From Amnibacterium endophyticum (GTDB lineage Bacteria > Actinomycetota > Actinomycetes > Actinomycetales > Microbacteriaceae): DNA of 64,000 nt. A model generated the notes under the pieces. That model worked only from the letters and a program-made list of their open reading frames with translations, was not told the origin of the DNA and did not search any database. Position numbers and translations under genes: made by a program. This document shows positions 26,014 through 34,291 of this stretch, one piece after another; the stretch's first letter is position 1, and the number at the start of each line of letters is the position of its first letter. The DNA lies in assembly GCF_042680685.1 (NCBI RefSeq), contig NZ_JBHUEA010000010.1, positions 38,451 through 102,450 on the forward strand. Reading direction: 5' to 3'.

Positions 26014-26907
26014 GTGCAGCGCGTGGAGCGGCGGCTGGAGTTCGCGCCGCCGCTCGAGGCCTCGAACCTGTTCGGGCACCTCGCCGCGACCGCGGTGCCA
26101 GGTACCGAGGAGTGGCGCGACGGCGCATATCGTGCCTCCGTCGCGCTCGAGGGCGGCCCGGCGCTCGTGCAGGTCGGGCTGCCGGAGGGCGACGCGCTCC
26201 CGCTCGTGCTGCACCTCGCTGATCCGGCGGACGAGGCCGAGGCGGTGCGTCGCGTGCGACTCGCCTTCGACCTCGATCTCGACCCCGTCGCGATGCGGGA
26301 CGTGCTCGGCCGCGATCCGGCCCTCGCCCCGCTCGTCGCCGCCGCACCGGGCAGGCGCGTCCCGGGCACGCTCGACCCGGCCGCGATGCTGCTGCGGGCG
26401 GTGCTCGGCCAGCAGGTGTCGACCGCCGCTGCCCGGACGCACGCGGCGCGGCTCGTCGAGGCGTTCGGCGAGCCGGTGGTGGATCCGGACGGCGGGCTGA
26501 CCCGGCTGTTCCCGACGGCGGCACGCATGGTCGCCGCCCCGGAGCGCCTCGCCGATCTCCTCCGGATGCCGGCGACCCGGCGGCGCACCTTCATCGGTGC
26601 CGCGGTCGCCCTGGCGGACGGGCGGGTCGACTTCACGCGGCCGGCCGCGGAGGTCCGCGGCGACCTGCTCGCCCTGCCCGGCATCGGGCCGTGGACCGCC
26701 GACACCGTGGTGATGCGGGCGCTCGGGGACTCCGACGCGTTCCTGCCCGGCGACCTCGGCGTCGTGCAGGCGGCGCGCCGCCTCGGGCTGCCGGACCGGC
26801 CGCGGGAGCTCGAGGCGCACTCGCGCGCCTGGTCGCCGTTCCGCGCCCACGCCGTGCAGTACCTCTGGGCCACGGGCGTCCACGCGGTGAACGCGCTGCC
26901 CGCCTGA
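26014..26907 (+). CDS. alkA: DNA-3-methyladenine glycosylase II (AlkA-like)
   Basis: 297-residue HhH-GPD base-excision glycosylase removing alkylated purines. An N-terminal AlkA_N-like beta domain is followed by LRAVLGQQVSTAAA (about residue 129), the helix-hairpin-helix LLALPGIGPWTADTV and the catalytic Asp in FLPGDLGV (about residue 247). Many actinobacterial homologues are fused to an Ada regulatory domain; this one is not. GTG start preceded by GAAGGGGGA. A strong hairpin sits directly upstream. No iron-sulfur cysteines, which excludes MutY/Nth. Confidence 0.9.
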   Translation: MQRVERRLEFAPPLEASNLFGHLAATAVPGTEEWRDGAYRASVALEGGPALVQVGLPEGDALPLVLHLADPADEAEAVRRVRLAFDLDLDPVAMRDVLGRDPALAPLVAAAPGRRVPGTLDPAAMLLRAVLGQQVSTAAARTHAARLVEAFGEPVVDPDGGLTRLFPTAARMVAAPERLADLLRMPATRRRTFIGAAVALADGRVDFTRPAAEVRGDLLALPGIGPWTADTVVMRALGDSDAFLPGDLGVVQAARRLGLPDRPRELEAHSRAWSPFRAHAVQYLWATGVHAVNALPA

Positions 26908-26921
26908 CCGCTCCGCTGAAC

Positions 26922-26984
26922 CGCGGACTTGCCGCACGTTGCGGTCGTGACCGGCGTGTCGCGACAACATGCGGCAAGACCGCG
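26922..26984. repeat. large imperfect hairpin in the 99-bp gap after alkA
   Basis: Arms 26922-26941 (centre cttgccgcacgttg) and 26965-26984 (caacatgcggcaag) are complementary over 20 bp with two mismatches, around a 23-nt loop with its own partial symmetry. It may be the alkA terminator; the size and the structured loop also fit an extragenic palindromic element. No T tract. Confidence 0.55.
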
Positions 26985-27006
26985 TGCCGGCGGGCAGGAT
27001 CGCGGG

Positions 27007-27699
27007 ATGGAGACGACCGTCGCGGACGCCGCCCTCGCCTTCGCCGCCGAGCGGTACGCCGCGGCGGACCTCGTGGCCGTCGGCGGCAGCGCGGCCCGGG
27101 AACGGCGTCCGCGCAGCGACATCGACCTGCTGGTCGTCGGACCGGCGGCCATGTTCCCGGGCGACGCGGAGGAGGCCGCGTACACGGAGCGGTGGCGGGG
27201 CGAGCTGTTCGAGGTCTTCGCGAGCACGGACGGGGGGTTCCGGCGGCACCAGCTCGCAGGCGCCGAGCGGCTCCGCCCCGTCTCGGGGTTCCTGCTCGTC
27301 GAGGGCGAGGTCGTCGTCGACCGGACCGACGGCAGCCTGCTCGCGTGGACGCGCGGACTGCTCGCGGCGGGCCCGCGGGTGGAGCGTGCGGAGCTCGACG
27401 CGCGGCGGTACGCCGTGACGAACACCCTGGACGACCTGCTCGACGCGGCGGACGCGGTCGAGGAGGCGGTGCTCGCCGGGCTCCTCTTCCAGCGGCTGGC
27501 CGAGCTCGTCCTGCTGGCGAACGGGCAGTGGCTCGCCTCCGGCCGCTGGCTGCTCCGCCGGCTCGAGCGGCTCGACGCCCCGTTCGCGGCGGCGCTCGGG
27601 TCCGCGCTGGCGGCTCGCGACCGCGCGGCCCTCGAGCGGCTCACCCTGCAGTCGCTGGCACCGCTGGGCGGCCGCCTGCTGGAGGGCTACTCCCGCTGA
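27007..27699 (+). CDS. MNT-type nucleotidyltransferase domain protein
   Basis: 230 residues. The N-terminal half has the polymerase-beta-like minimal nucleotidyltransferase motif GGSAARERRPRSDIDLLVVG (about residues 24-43), with the first two catalytic Asp in SDIDL; the third acidic residue is less clear (LFEVFAS). The second half is helical (YAVTNTLDDLLDAADAVEEA), similar to kanamycin nucleotidyltransferase-like C-terminal domains. Substrate unknown. No HEPN toxin gene is adjacent, so I do not call a toxin-antitoxin pair. CAGGAT lies 6 nt before the ATG: possibly leaderless. The 3' end overlaps the convergent phosphatase by 13 bp. Confidence 0.75.
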   Translation: METTVADAALAFAAERYAAADLVAVGGSAARERRPRSDIDLLVVGPAAMFPGDAEEAAYTERWRGELFEVFASTDGGFRRHQLAGAERLRPVSGFLLVEGEVVVDRTDGSLLAWTRGLLAAGPRVERAELDARRYAVTNTLDDLLDAADAVEEAVLAGLLFQRLAELVLLANGQWLASGRWLLRRLERLDAPFAAALGSALAARDRAALERLTLQSLAPLGGRLLEGYSR

Positions 27700-28415
27700 C
27701 CCGGCAGCGCCCCGCGCCAGCTGCGGATCGCGTCGGCCTGCTGGGCGGGCAGGCGGTCGAGCAGCGCCTCGACGTCGAGGCCGGCGAGGAAGTCGCGGAA
27801 CGCCCGCTCCGAAGTCGTGCCGCGGCCGGCGAGCAGTGCGTCGATCGCCGGGTTCGGGTTCGCGACCCCGAGCACGCCCGCGAGCGCGTCCGCGGTGGCG
27901 ACCGACTCGAGGTAGTCGTCGACGATCGCGTCCGGCTCGACGCCGGCCGCGGTGAGCAGCACCGCGGCGACGAGGCCGGTGCGGTCGCGGCCTCCGGCGC
28001 AGTGGAACAGCACCCCGCCGGGCGGCGCGGTGGCGATCGCCGCCAGCACCGCGACGACCCGCTCCGGCATCGCGGCGAGGTGGGGCAGGTAGTAGACCGG
28101 GGTGCCGGAGAGCCCGTTGTCCCAGTAGTCCGCCCAGAACGCGGCGTTCTCGAGGCCGTCGAGGTCCACGTGCCGCGTCGCGAGGTGCGCCGGCACGGCG
28201 ACCGGGTGGTCCTCGCGCTCGACGGGGAGGCGCAGATCGACGACCGTGCGCACGCCGGTCTCGTGCAGCCGGCGCCAACCGGTCCCGTCGAGCCGATCGG
28301 GGCGCTCGGACCGCAGCAGGACGCCGTGCGGCGTCGACCCGCCGCCGACGAGCGGCAGCCCGCCGAGGTCGCGGCCGTTGACCAGCCCGGGGACGTCCAG
28401 CGCGCGATCCGACAT
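27687..28415 (-). CDS. tyrosine-specific protein phosphatase family protein
   Basis: 242-residue cysteine phosphatase of the PtpB-like group (Y_phosphatase3). The P-loop is HCAGGRDRTG (Cys at about residue 144), with the N-terminal GLVNGRDLGG and YLPHLAAMPERV regions and a C-terminal helical lid (YLESVATADALAG). Mycobacterial PtpB is a secreted relative; no signal peptide is visible here, so it is probably cytosolic. Start ATG at 28415 is where family similarity begins, although the frame is open upstream. The substrate is unknown. Confidence 0.87.
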   Translation of the reverse strand: MSDRALDVPGLVNGRDLGGLPLVGGGSTPHGVLLRSERPDRLDGTGWRRLHETGVRTVVDLRLPVEREDHPVAVPAHLATRHVDLDGLENAAFWADYWDNGLSGTPVYYLPHLAAMPERVVAVLAAIATAPPGGVLFHCAGGRDRTGLVAAVLLTAAGVEPDAIVDDYLESVATADALAGVLGVANPNPAIDALLAGRGTTSERAFRDFLAGLDVEALLDRLPAQQADAIRSWRGALPGQRE

Positions 28416-28445
28416 CCGACGAGCCTGCGCGTCCGGACCGGAGTC

Positions 28446-28517
28446 CGCAATCCGCGCCCTCAGCGCCGGATGGCGACGAGCGCTCGGCGCCAGGTGGCGC
28501 TGAGCGCGACGATTGCG
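28446..28517. terminator. imperfect inverted repeat downstream of lexA
   Basis: In the 119-bp gap between the lexA end and the phosphatase start, cgcaatccgcg...cagcgcc (28446-28467) faces ggcgctgagcgcg...attgcg (28496-28517), about 18 of 22 positions complementary with small bulges. It probably terminates lexA transcription and separates it from the phosphatase gene. Confidence 0.5.
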
Positions 28518-28534
28518 CAGGCGGAGCGGGTCGC

Positions 28535-29209
28535 TCAGACGGAGCGGAGGACCGCCACCACCTTGCCGAGCACCGTCGCCTCGTCGCCGAGGATCGGCTC
28601 GAAGGCGCTGTTGCGGGGCAGCAGCCAGGTGTGCCCGTCCCGCTGGCGGAAGACCTTCACCGTCGCCTCGCCGTCCAGCATCGCCGCGACGATGTCGCCG
28701 TTCTCGGCCGTGTGCTGCGAGCGGACGACCACCCAGTCGCCGTCCATGATCGCGGCGTCGATCATCGACTCGCCGACCACCCGGAGCATGAACAGGTCGC
28801 CCTTGCCGACGAGCTGGCGCGGCAGCGGGAAGACCTCGTCGATCTGCTGGTCGGCCGTGATCGGGATGCCGGCCGCGATCCGGCCCACCATCGGCACCAT
28901 CGCCGCGTCGCCGACCGGGATGCCCGTCGGCTCGCTGTCCGTCGGGGCGGACTGCACCGGGATGATCACCTCGAGGGCCCTGGGCCGCTTCGGGTCGCGG
29001 CGCAGGTAGCCCGACAGCTCGAGCTGCTTCAGCTGGTGGGTCACGCTCGACAACGACGCGAGCCCGACGGCGTCGCCGATCTCGCGCATGCTCGGCGGGT
29101 AGCCGCGCGAGGCGACGGACCGCTGGATCACCTCCAGGATCGCGTGCTGCTTCGGGGACAGGGAGGTGCGGCGGCGGGTGCCGCTCCCCGCGGTCTGCTG
29201 ATCGGCCAT
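28535..29209 (-). CDS. lexA: SOS repressor LexA
   Basis: 224 residues. LexA represses SOS genes and cleaves itself when RecA is active. N-terminal winged helix (SLSPKQHAILEVIQRS...SLSSVTHQLKQLE), cleavage bond Ala113-Gly114 in RIAAGIPI, catalytic Ser148 (VVGESMI) and Lys185 (EATVKVF). I choose the ATG at 29209 because GGAGGT is 4 nt upstream; the GTG at 29221 would lie before that site. Divergent from the LysM gene, with LexA-like boxes in the 186-bp gap. Confidence 0.97.
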   Translation of the reverse strand: MADQQTAGSGTRRRTSLSPKQHAILEVIQRSVASRGYPPSMREIGDAVGLASLSSVTHQLKQLELSGYLRRDPKRPRALEVIIPVQSAPTDSEPTGIPVGDAAMVPMVGRIAAGIPITADQQIDEVFPLPRQLVGKGDLFMLRVVGESMIDAAIMDGDWVVVRSQHTAENGDIVAAMLDGEATVKVFRQRDGHTWLLPRNSAFEPILGDEATVLGKVVAVLRSV

Positions 29210-29275
29210 CGGTACCTCCACGCCCCGTGCGGGGCCCTCGAATCACACGGATGGTATTCGACTCGGCGCCCGCCC

Positions 29276-29363
29276 GCAAACACGTGTTCGACGTGCGCCG
29301 ACCGCTGTCGGAGGCGGGGTCGAAGATCTGCTTGCAGGCGGCCCGGTTCGAAACTATCTTCGA
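29276..29363. promoter_or_regulatory. two LexA-like boxes in the lexA/LysM divergent promoter region
   Basis: GCAAAC-ACGT-GTTCGA (29276-29291) keeps ten of twelve consensus half-site bases of TCGAAC-N4-GTTCGA. TCGAAA-CTAT-CTTCGA (29348-29363) also keeps ten of twelve, and lies 33 nt before the LysM gene. A looser pair, TCGAAT...ATTCGA (29238-29261), has the wrong spacing for a LexA box. Autoregulation of lexA and SOS control of the LysM gene are likely. Confidence 0.65.
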
Positions 29364-29395
29364 AGAGGCAGCGGGACCGAGGGGAGAGCACGGGG

Positions 29396-29935
29396 ATGTT
29401 CGCGGTGGAGGACGACTGGATCCAGTACGAGGCGGAGCCGGTCCGGCGCGCGGAGCACCGCGTCGGCGCCGCGGTGGTCGGTCGAGGCGCCGCGGCGCCG
29501 GTTGCGGCTCGGAGCGCGGGCGTCGTCGCGGTGGGGACGCCCGCGCCCCGGGCGCTGCGGGCCGTCCCGGCCGTCCGGACCGCGCCGTGCGCCGTGCCGG
29601 CACCGGCCGTCGGCTCGGCGACGCCGCCGACCCCCACGCCGCGCCTGCGCCTGACGCGACGCGGCCGCTTCGTGCTCGTGGTGATGCCGGCGCTGCTCGC
29701 GGTCTCCGGTGCCACGCTCGCCGTCTCCGGGACCCCGGCGGCCGAGGCGGCGGCGCGACCCGTCGCCGTGCGGACGGTCGTCGTCGGGTCCGGCGACACG
29801 CTCTGGTCCATCGCCGAGCGGATCGAGCCCTCCCGCGACCCGCGGCAGGTGGTCGCCGAGCTGCGCGCCGCCAACCGCCTCTCGAGCGCGATGGTGCCCG
29901 CGGGCGCGGAGCTGCGGCTGCCTGCGGCGCCCTGA
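29396..29935 (+). CDS. LysM-domain membrane protein, probable SOS cell-division suppressor (DivS/ChiZ/YneA-type)
   Basis: 179 residues: an acidic start, a long Ala/Pro-rich cytosolic part, one membrane helix (about 92-111), and a C-terminal LysM domain (about 127-175: GDTLWSIAERI, VVAELRAANRL, VPAGAELRLP). A LysM protein divergent from lexA is the position of divS in Corynebacterium, chiZ in Mycobacterium and yneA in Bacillus, whose products halt division during SOS. Sequence similarity to these is confined to the LysM, so the function rests on layout, position and the LexA-like box upstream. Confidence 0.8.
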   Translation: MFAVEDDWIQYEAEPVRRAEHRVGAAVVGRGAAAPVAARSAGVVAVGTPAPRALRAVPAVRTAPCAVPAPAVGSATPPTPTPRLRLTRRGRFVLVVMPALLAVSGATLAVSGTPAAEAAARPVAVRTVVVGSGDTLWSIAERIEPSRDPRQVVAELRAANRLSSAMVPAGAELRLPAAP

Positions 29936-29976
29936 CGCCGGGAGCCGACCGGGCGCCGTCTGCGAGAATCACGGGC

Positions 29977-31068
29977 GTGACCTCGCTCGCGGACCTCCCG
30001 CTCCGCCCCGACCTCGTCGGGCGGACCGCCTACGGCGCGCCGATGCTGCACGTCCCCGTCACCTTGAACACGAACGAGAACACCCATCCGGTGCCGGACG
30101 CAGTGCGCGCCGACATCGTGGCCCGCGTGGCGGACGCCCTCGGGACCGTGAACCGGTACCCCGACCGCGAGTTCACCGAGCTGCGCGAGGCGCTGGCCGC
30201 CTACCTCGGGCACGACCTCGCGCCCGAGCAGGTGTGGGCCGCGAACGGGTCCAACGAGGTGCTCCAGCACGTCTTCCAGGCCTTCGGCGGCCCGGGGCGC
30301 ACCCTGCTGACGTTCCCGCCGACCTACTCGATGTACCCGAACTACGCGGCGACCTCCTTCACCGCCGTCGCCGAGGGACGCCGGGACGAGCGCTTCGAGC
30401 TGTCCGCCGAGACGGTCGTGGCGGAGATCCGGCGCACGCGCCCGGACGTCGTCGTCATCGCCGCGCCGAACAACCCGACCGGGACCCCGGTCGCGCTCGA
30501 CGTGCTCGAGGCCGCCTACGACGCGTTCGACGGCGTGCTCGTCGTGGACGAGGCCTACGCCGAGTTCATGCCGGCGGAGGCGCCCTCCGCGCTGACGCTG
30601 CTGCCCGGCCGGCCCCGCCTCGCGGTCGCCCGGACCATGAGCAAGGCGTTCGCCTTCGCCGGCGCGCGACTCGGCTACCTCGCGGCCGACCCCGCCTTCG
30701 TCGACGCGCTCCGACTCGTGCGGCTGCCGTACCACCTGTCCGCGATCACGCAGGCGGCGGCGCTCGGCGCCCTCGCCCACGCGCCGGAGATGATGCGGAT
30801 GGTCGAGGACATCCGGCAGCAGCGCGACCGGATGGCCGAGGGGCTGCGCTCGCTCGGCTACGACGTCGCGCCGAGCTGGACCAACTTCCTGCTGTTCTCC
30901 GGCGTCGACGACCCCGCCGCGCTCTGGCGGGGGCTGCTCGAGCGCGGTGTGCTCGTGCGCGACCTCGCGATCCCCGGCGCCCTTCGCGTGAGCGCCGGCA
31001 CGGCCGCCGAGACCGACGCCTTCCTCGACGCGATGAGGGCCCTGACCCCGATCGGAGCCGCGCGATGA
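29977..31068 (+). CDS. hisC: histidinol-phosphate aminotransferase
   Basis: 363-residue PLP enzyme of histidine synthesis. Motifs: TLNTNENTHP at the N-terminus, WAANGSNEVLQ, IAAPNNPTG, VVDEAYAEF, and the PLP Lys near residue 223 (RTMSKAFAFAGARLGY). GAGAAT at 29964-29969 is 7 nt before the GTG, with no ribosome site: leaderless start of the his cluster. Next gene overlaps by 4 bp. hisD, usually first in actinobacterial his operons, is not in the window. Confidence 0.95.
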   Translation: MTSLADLPLRPDLVGRTAYGAPMLHVPVTLNTNENTHPVPDAVRADIVARVADALGTVNRYPDREFTELREALAAYLGHDLAPEQVWAANGSNEVLQHVFQAFGGPGRTLLTFPPTYSMYPNYAATSFTAVAEGRRDERFELSAETVVAEIRRTRPDVVVIAAPNNPTGTPVALDVLEAAYDAFDGVLVVDEAYAEFMPAEAPSALTLLPGRPRLAVARTMSKAFAFAGARLGYLAADPAFVDALRLVRLPYHLSAITQAAALGALAHAPEMMRMVEDIRQQRDRMAEGLRSLGYDVAPSWTNFLLFSGVDDPAALWRGLLERGVLVRDLAIPGALRVSAGTAAETDAFLDAMRALTPIGAAR

Positions 31069-31664
31069 GCCGGACCGCCACCCGCGAGCGGGCGACGAGC
31101 GAGTCGAGCGTGCGGCTCGAGCTCGACCTGGACGGCACGGGGAAGGCGGAGATCGCGACCTCCGTGCCCTTCCTCGACCACCTGCTCACCGCCTTCGCGA
31201 AGCACTCGCTGACCGACCTGACCGTCGAGGCGCACGGCGACACCGAGATCGACGTGCACCACACCGCGGAGGACGTCGGCATCGTGCTCGGGGACGCGAT
31301 CCGCGAGGCGCTCGGCGACAAGGCCGGGATCGCGCGCTTCGGCGACGCGACGGTGCCGCTCGACGAGGCGCTGACCCGCGCGGTCGTGGACCTCTCCGGC
31401 CGCCCCTACCTGGTGCACGGCGGGGAGCCGGCCGGGTTCGAGCTGCACCTGATCGGCGGGCACTTCACCGGCTCGATGGTGCGGCACGTGTTCGAGGCGA
31501 TCGTGCTGAACGCGAGGATGACGGCCCACGTCGACGTCCTCGCCGGCCGCGACCCGCACCACATCGCTGAGAGCGAGTTCAAGGCGTTCGCCCGGGCCTT
31601 CCGGGCCGCGAAGGCGCTCGACCCCCAGGTCGCCGGCGTGCCGTCGACGAAGGGCGCGCTGTGA
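31065..31664 (+). CDS. hisB: imidazoleglycerol-phosphate dehydratase
   Basis: 199 residues; dehydrates imidazole glycerol phosphate using Mn. Metal motifs VHHTAEDVGI and PHHIAESEFKAFA, and the family FLDHLL near residue 36. Single-function (no HisB phosphatase domain), as normal in actinobacteria. ATGA overlap with hisC and GTGA with hisH: tightly coupled operon. Confidence 0.97.
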   Translation: MSRTATRERATSESSVRLELDLDGTGKAEIATSVPFLDHLLTAFAKHSLTDLTVEAHGDTEIDVHHTAEDVGIVLGDAIREALGDKAGIARFGDATVPLDEALTRAVVDLSGRPYLVHGGEPAGFELHLIGGHFTGSMVRHVFEAIVLNARMTAHVDVLAGRDPHHIAESEFKAFARAFRAAKALDPQVAGVPSTKGAL

Positions 31665-32296
31665 CCGCACGCCCCCGCGTGGTCGTCTTCGACTACGGCA
31701 GCGGCAACGTGCACTCCGCCGTGAAGGCGCTGGACCGCGCGGGCGCCGACGTCGCCCTGACGGCGGACCGAGCGGCCGTGCAGGGCGCCGACGGCCTGTA
31801 CGTGCCGGGCGTCGGCGCCTTCGCCGCGGTGATGTCCGGTCTCGCGGCGGCCCGCGGGCCCGAGCTGATCGAGCGCCGCCTCGCCGGCGGCCGCGCGGTG
31901 CTCGGCGTCTGCGTCGGCCTCCAGGTCCTGTTCGAGCGCGGACTCGAGGGCGCCGAGGCGACCGAGGGCCTGGGGGAGTGGCCGGGCGTCGTCGAGCGGC
32001 TCGACGCGCCCGTGCTGCCCCACATGGGCTGGGACGTCGTGACGACCGCGCCCGGTACGCGGCTGTTCGCCGGCGTGGAGGCGGAGCGGTTCTACTTCGT
32101 GCATTCCTACGGCGTGCGCACGTGGACCATGGAGGACGGCGGCCGGCTCGCCCCGCCGCTCGTGACCTGGGGCCACCACGGCGGCCCGTTCGTCGCCGCG
32201 GTCGAGAACGGGCCGCTCGCCGCGACGCAGTTCCATCCCGAGAAGTCCGGCGAGGCCGGGCTCCGTCTGCTCACCAACTGGCTGGAGACCCTGTGA
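31661..32296 (+). CDS. hisH: imidazole glycerol phosphate synthase subunit HisH
   Basis: 211-residue class I glutamine amidotransferase supplying ammonia to HisF. Nucleophile Cys84 in GVCVGLQ; His and Glu in the C-terminal QFHPEKSGEAG. The N-terminus FDYGSGNVHS is typical. Coupled by 4-bp overlaps on both sides. hisF is not in the window. Confidence 0.97.
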   Translation: MTARPRVVVFDYGSGNVHSAVKALDRAGADVALTADRAAVQGADGLYVPGVGAFAAVMSGLAAARGPELIERRLAGGRAVLGVCVGLQVLFERGLEGAEATEGLGEWPGVVERLDAPVLPHMGWDVVTTAPGTRLFAGVEAERFYFVHSYGVRTWTMEDGGRLAPPLVTWGHHGGPFVAAVENGPLAATQFHPEKSGEAGLRLLTNWLETL

Positions 32297-33054
32297 GACT
32301 CGATCCGCCCGCTGCCGTGTCGCTCGAGGACCCGCTGGTGCTGCTGCCCGCCGTCGACGTCGCGGGCGGCCAGGCCGTCCGCCTCGTCCAGGGCGAGGCC
32401 GGCAGCGAGACGGGCTACGGCGACCCGGTCGAGGCCGCGCTCGACTGGGCTCGCCAGGGCGCCTCCTGGATCCACCTCGTCGACCTCGACGCCGCCTTCG
32501 GCCGCGGTGCGAACACCGCGGTGCTGCAGGCGGTGATCGACCGCGTCCCGGACGTGCGGGTCGAGCTGTCCGGCGGCATCCGCGACACGGCGAGCCTGGA
32601 GGCGGCGCTCTCGACCGGCGCGCAGCGGGTGAACATCGGCACGGCGGCGCTCGAGGACCCGGACTGGACCGCGGAGGCCATCGCGGAGCACGGCGACCGC
32701 ATCGCGGTCGGGCTCGATGTGCGCGGCACGACCCTCGCGGCACGGGGATGGACGCGCGAGGGCGGCGACCTGTGGGAGGTCCTGGACCGCCTGGAGCAGG
32801 CCGGCTGCGCCCGCTACGTCGTCACGGACGTGGCGAAGGACGGCACGCTGACCGGGCCGAACCTCGAGCTGCTGCGGGCGGTGCTCGAGCGCACGGGCAA
32901 GCCGGTCGTCGCCTCCGGCGGCGTCAGCTCCCTCGAGGACCTGCGGGCGCTCCGGACCCTGACGGGCGACGGGCTCGAGGGCGCGATCGTGGGCAAGGCC
33001 CTGTACGCGGGCGCCTTCACGCTGACCGAGGCCCTCGCCGTCGCGACGCTGTGA
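32293..33054 (+). CDS. priA: bifunctional phosphoribosyl isomerase A (HisA/TrpF activities)
   Basis: 253-residue TIM barrel of the HisA family. Actinobacteria use one PriA enzyme for the HisA step of histidine synthesis and the TrpF step of tryptophan synthesis. Asp22 in LLPAVDVAGG and the second catalytic Asp in TDVAKDGTLTGPN are visible, with the phosphate sites SGGIRD and ASGGVSS. Whether it serves tryptophan too depends on whether the genome has a separate trpF; that cannot be seen here. GTGA overlap with hisH. Confidence 0.93.
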   Translation: MRLDPPAAVSLEDPLVLLPAVDVAGGQAVRLVQGEAGSETGYGDPVEAALDWARQGASWIHLVDLDAAFGRGANTAVLQAVIDRVPDVRVELSGGIRDTASLEAALSTGAQRVNIGTAALEDPDWTAEAIAEHGDRIAVGLDVRGTTLAARGWTREGGDLWEVLDRLEQAGCARYVVTDVAKDGTLTGPNLELLRAVLERTGKPVVASGGVSSLEDLRALRTLTGDGLEGAIVGKALYAGAFTLTEALAVATL

Positions 33055-33836
33055 CCGCGGGCGACGACCCGGGCGCGGCGGCGCGGGGCGACTCGGCGGG
33101 CCGGCCGTGGGAGGGGCGCTCCTTCGGCCCGACGGGCGCCTTCGCCGCCGACGACGGCGCGACGCCGCCGGGGTTCCAGCGGGCGCGGGACGCCTTCCGC
33201 TCGGGCGAGGTCGGCCTGACCGCGGTCGTGGACTCCCTGCGGGGCGCCCGGCTGCTCGTGCCGCTGGTGGCCGCCGCCGGCGAGGTCGGGCGCGAGGGAG
33301 GACGGGTCGTCGACAAGTCGCAGGAGCTGGCCCTCGTCACGGTCGCCGGCCCAGACGGGCGCGCGGTGCTGCCCGCGTTCTCGTCCACCGCGGCGATGGC
33401 CGCCTGGAACCCGTCGGCGCGCCCGGTGCCGGCGCCCGCGCGGCAGGTCGCCCTCGGCGCCGCCTCCGACGGCACCGAGCTCGTGATCGTCGACCCGGCC
33501 TCGCCGGAGCGGGTCGGCCTGCGCCGCAGCGCCCTCGAGGCGCTGGCCCGGGACCTGCCCTGGACGCCGCCCTTCGAGGACCCGGAGGTGGGCCGGGCGA
33601 TCCGCGCCGCGGTCGACGGCGAGCCGGCCGTGACGACGGCGCGGGTCGCGGCGGGGGACCCGCGGGCGAGCCTCGACGGCGCCGAGGTGGCGGTCCTCGT
33701 CGTGCTGCACGAGACCCTCGACCAGGCGGCCGCCGGTGCCCTGGTGAGCCGCCTGCAGCAGCGGTGGGCCGCCGACCCGGTCGTGCGGGCACGGGTGGAC
33801 TCGATGGCCGTGCGGCTGGCCGCCGAGTTCTGCTGA
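33051..33836 (+). CDS. SseB family protein
   Basis: 261 residues; the middle (about 60-150: LLVPLVAAAG, SQELALVTVAGPDGRAVLPAFSS) is an SseB N-terminal domain. The family occurs after priA in many actinobacteria; molecular role unknown. GTGA overlap with priA makes it the last gene of the his transcript. Its stop lies 8 bp before the convergent MarR gene, so there is no room for a separate terminator. Confidence 0.85.
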   Translation: MTAGDDPGAAARGDSAGRPWEGRSFGPTGAFAADDGATPPGFQRARDAFRSGEVGLTAVVDSLRGARLLVPLVAAAGEVGREGGRVVDKSQELALVTVAGPDGRAVLPAFSSTAAMAAWNPSARPVPAPARQVALGAASDGTELVIVDPASPERVGLRRSALEALARDLPWTPPFEDPEVGRAIRAAVDGEPAVTTARVAAGDPRASLDGAEVAVLVVLHETLDQAAAGALVSRLQQRWAADPVVRARVDSMAVRLAAEFC

Positions 33837-33844
33837 CGGCGGCT

Positions 33845-34291
33845 TCAGTCCTGCCGCACCGGAGCGACCGGGTGCGTCAGCAGCGCGCGCTCGAGCACGC
33901 CGACCGCGAGGTCGAGCGCGGCGAGGTCCGCCGCGTCGGCGTCGTCCAGCAGCGCGGCGACCCCGGAGGCACGCACCCGACGGGCCTCGGCCACGGCGGC
34001 CGTCCCGTCCGCGGTGAGCCGCACGCGGTGCGCCCGGCCGTCGTCCGGATCGGGGGAGCGAACGAGGAGGCCGCGCCCCTCGAGCTCGGCGACGAGCCTG
34101 GTCATGCCCGGCGCCCCGACGCCCTCGACGCGGGCGAGGTCGCCCGGCCGCACGTCTCCGAGGCGCTCGATGGAGGCCAGCGCGGAGACGGCGACATGGC
34201 TGAGCGCCTCCGCCGGCGGCCGCAGCCGCCGGTTCACGCTGCCGACGACGAAGGCGAGGCGCTCCGCGAGGTCGTCGCGGTCCCCGGTCAC
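33845..34291 (-). CDS. MarR family transcriptional regulator
   Basis: 148-residue winged-helix regulator: ALSHVAVSALASIERLGDVRPGDLARVEGVGAPGMTRLV covers the wing region, LVRSPDPDDGRAHRVRLT is the MarR wing signature. It is the second gene after the MFS transporter on the minus strand, coupled by a GTGA overlap, so it probably controls that exporter through the palindrome upstream of it. Confidence 0.88.
   Translation of the reverse strand: MTGDRDDLAERLAFVVGSVNRRLRPPAEALSHVAVSALASIERLGDVRPGDLARVEGVGAPGMTRLVAELEGRGLLVRSPDPDDGRAHRVRLTADGTAAVAEARRVRASGVAALLDDADAADLAALDLAVGVLERALLTHPVAPVRQD

Noticed and set aside
29238..29261. TCGAAT...ATTCGA as a LexA box
   Set aside because: The half-sites are 12 bp apart instead of 4 bp, so LexA could not bind in its usual way.
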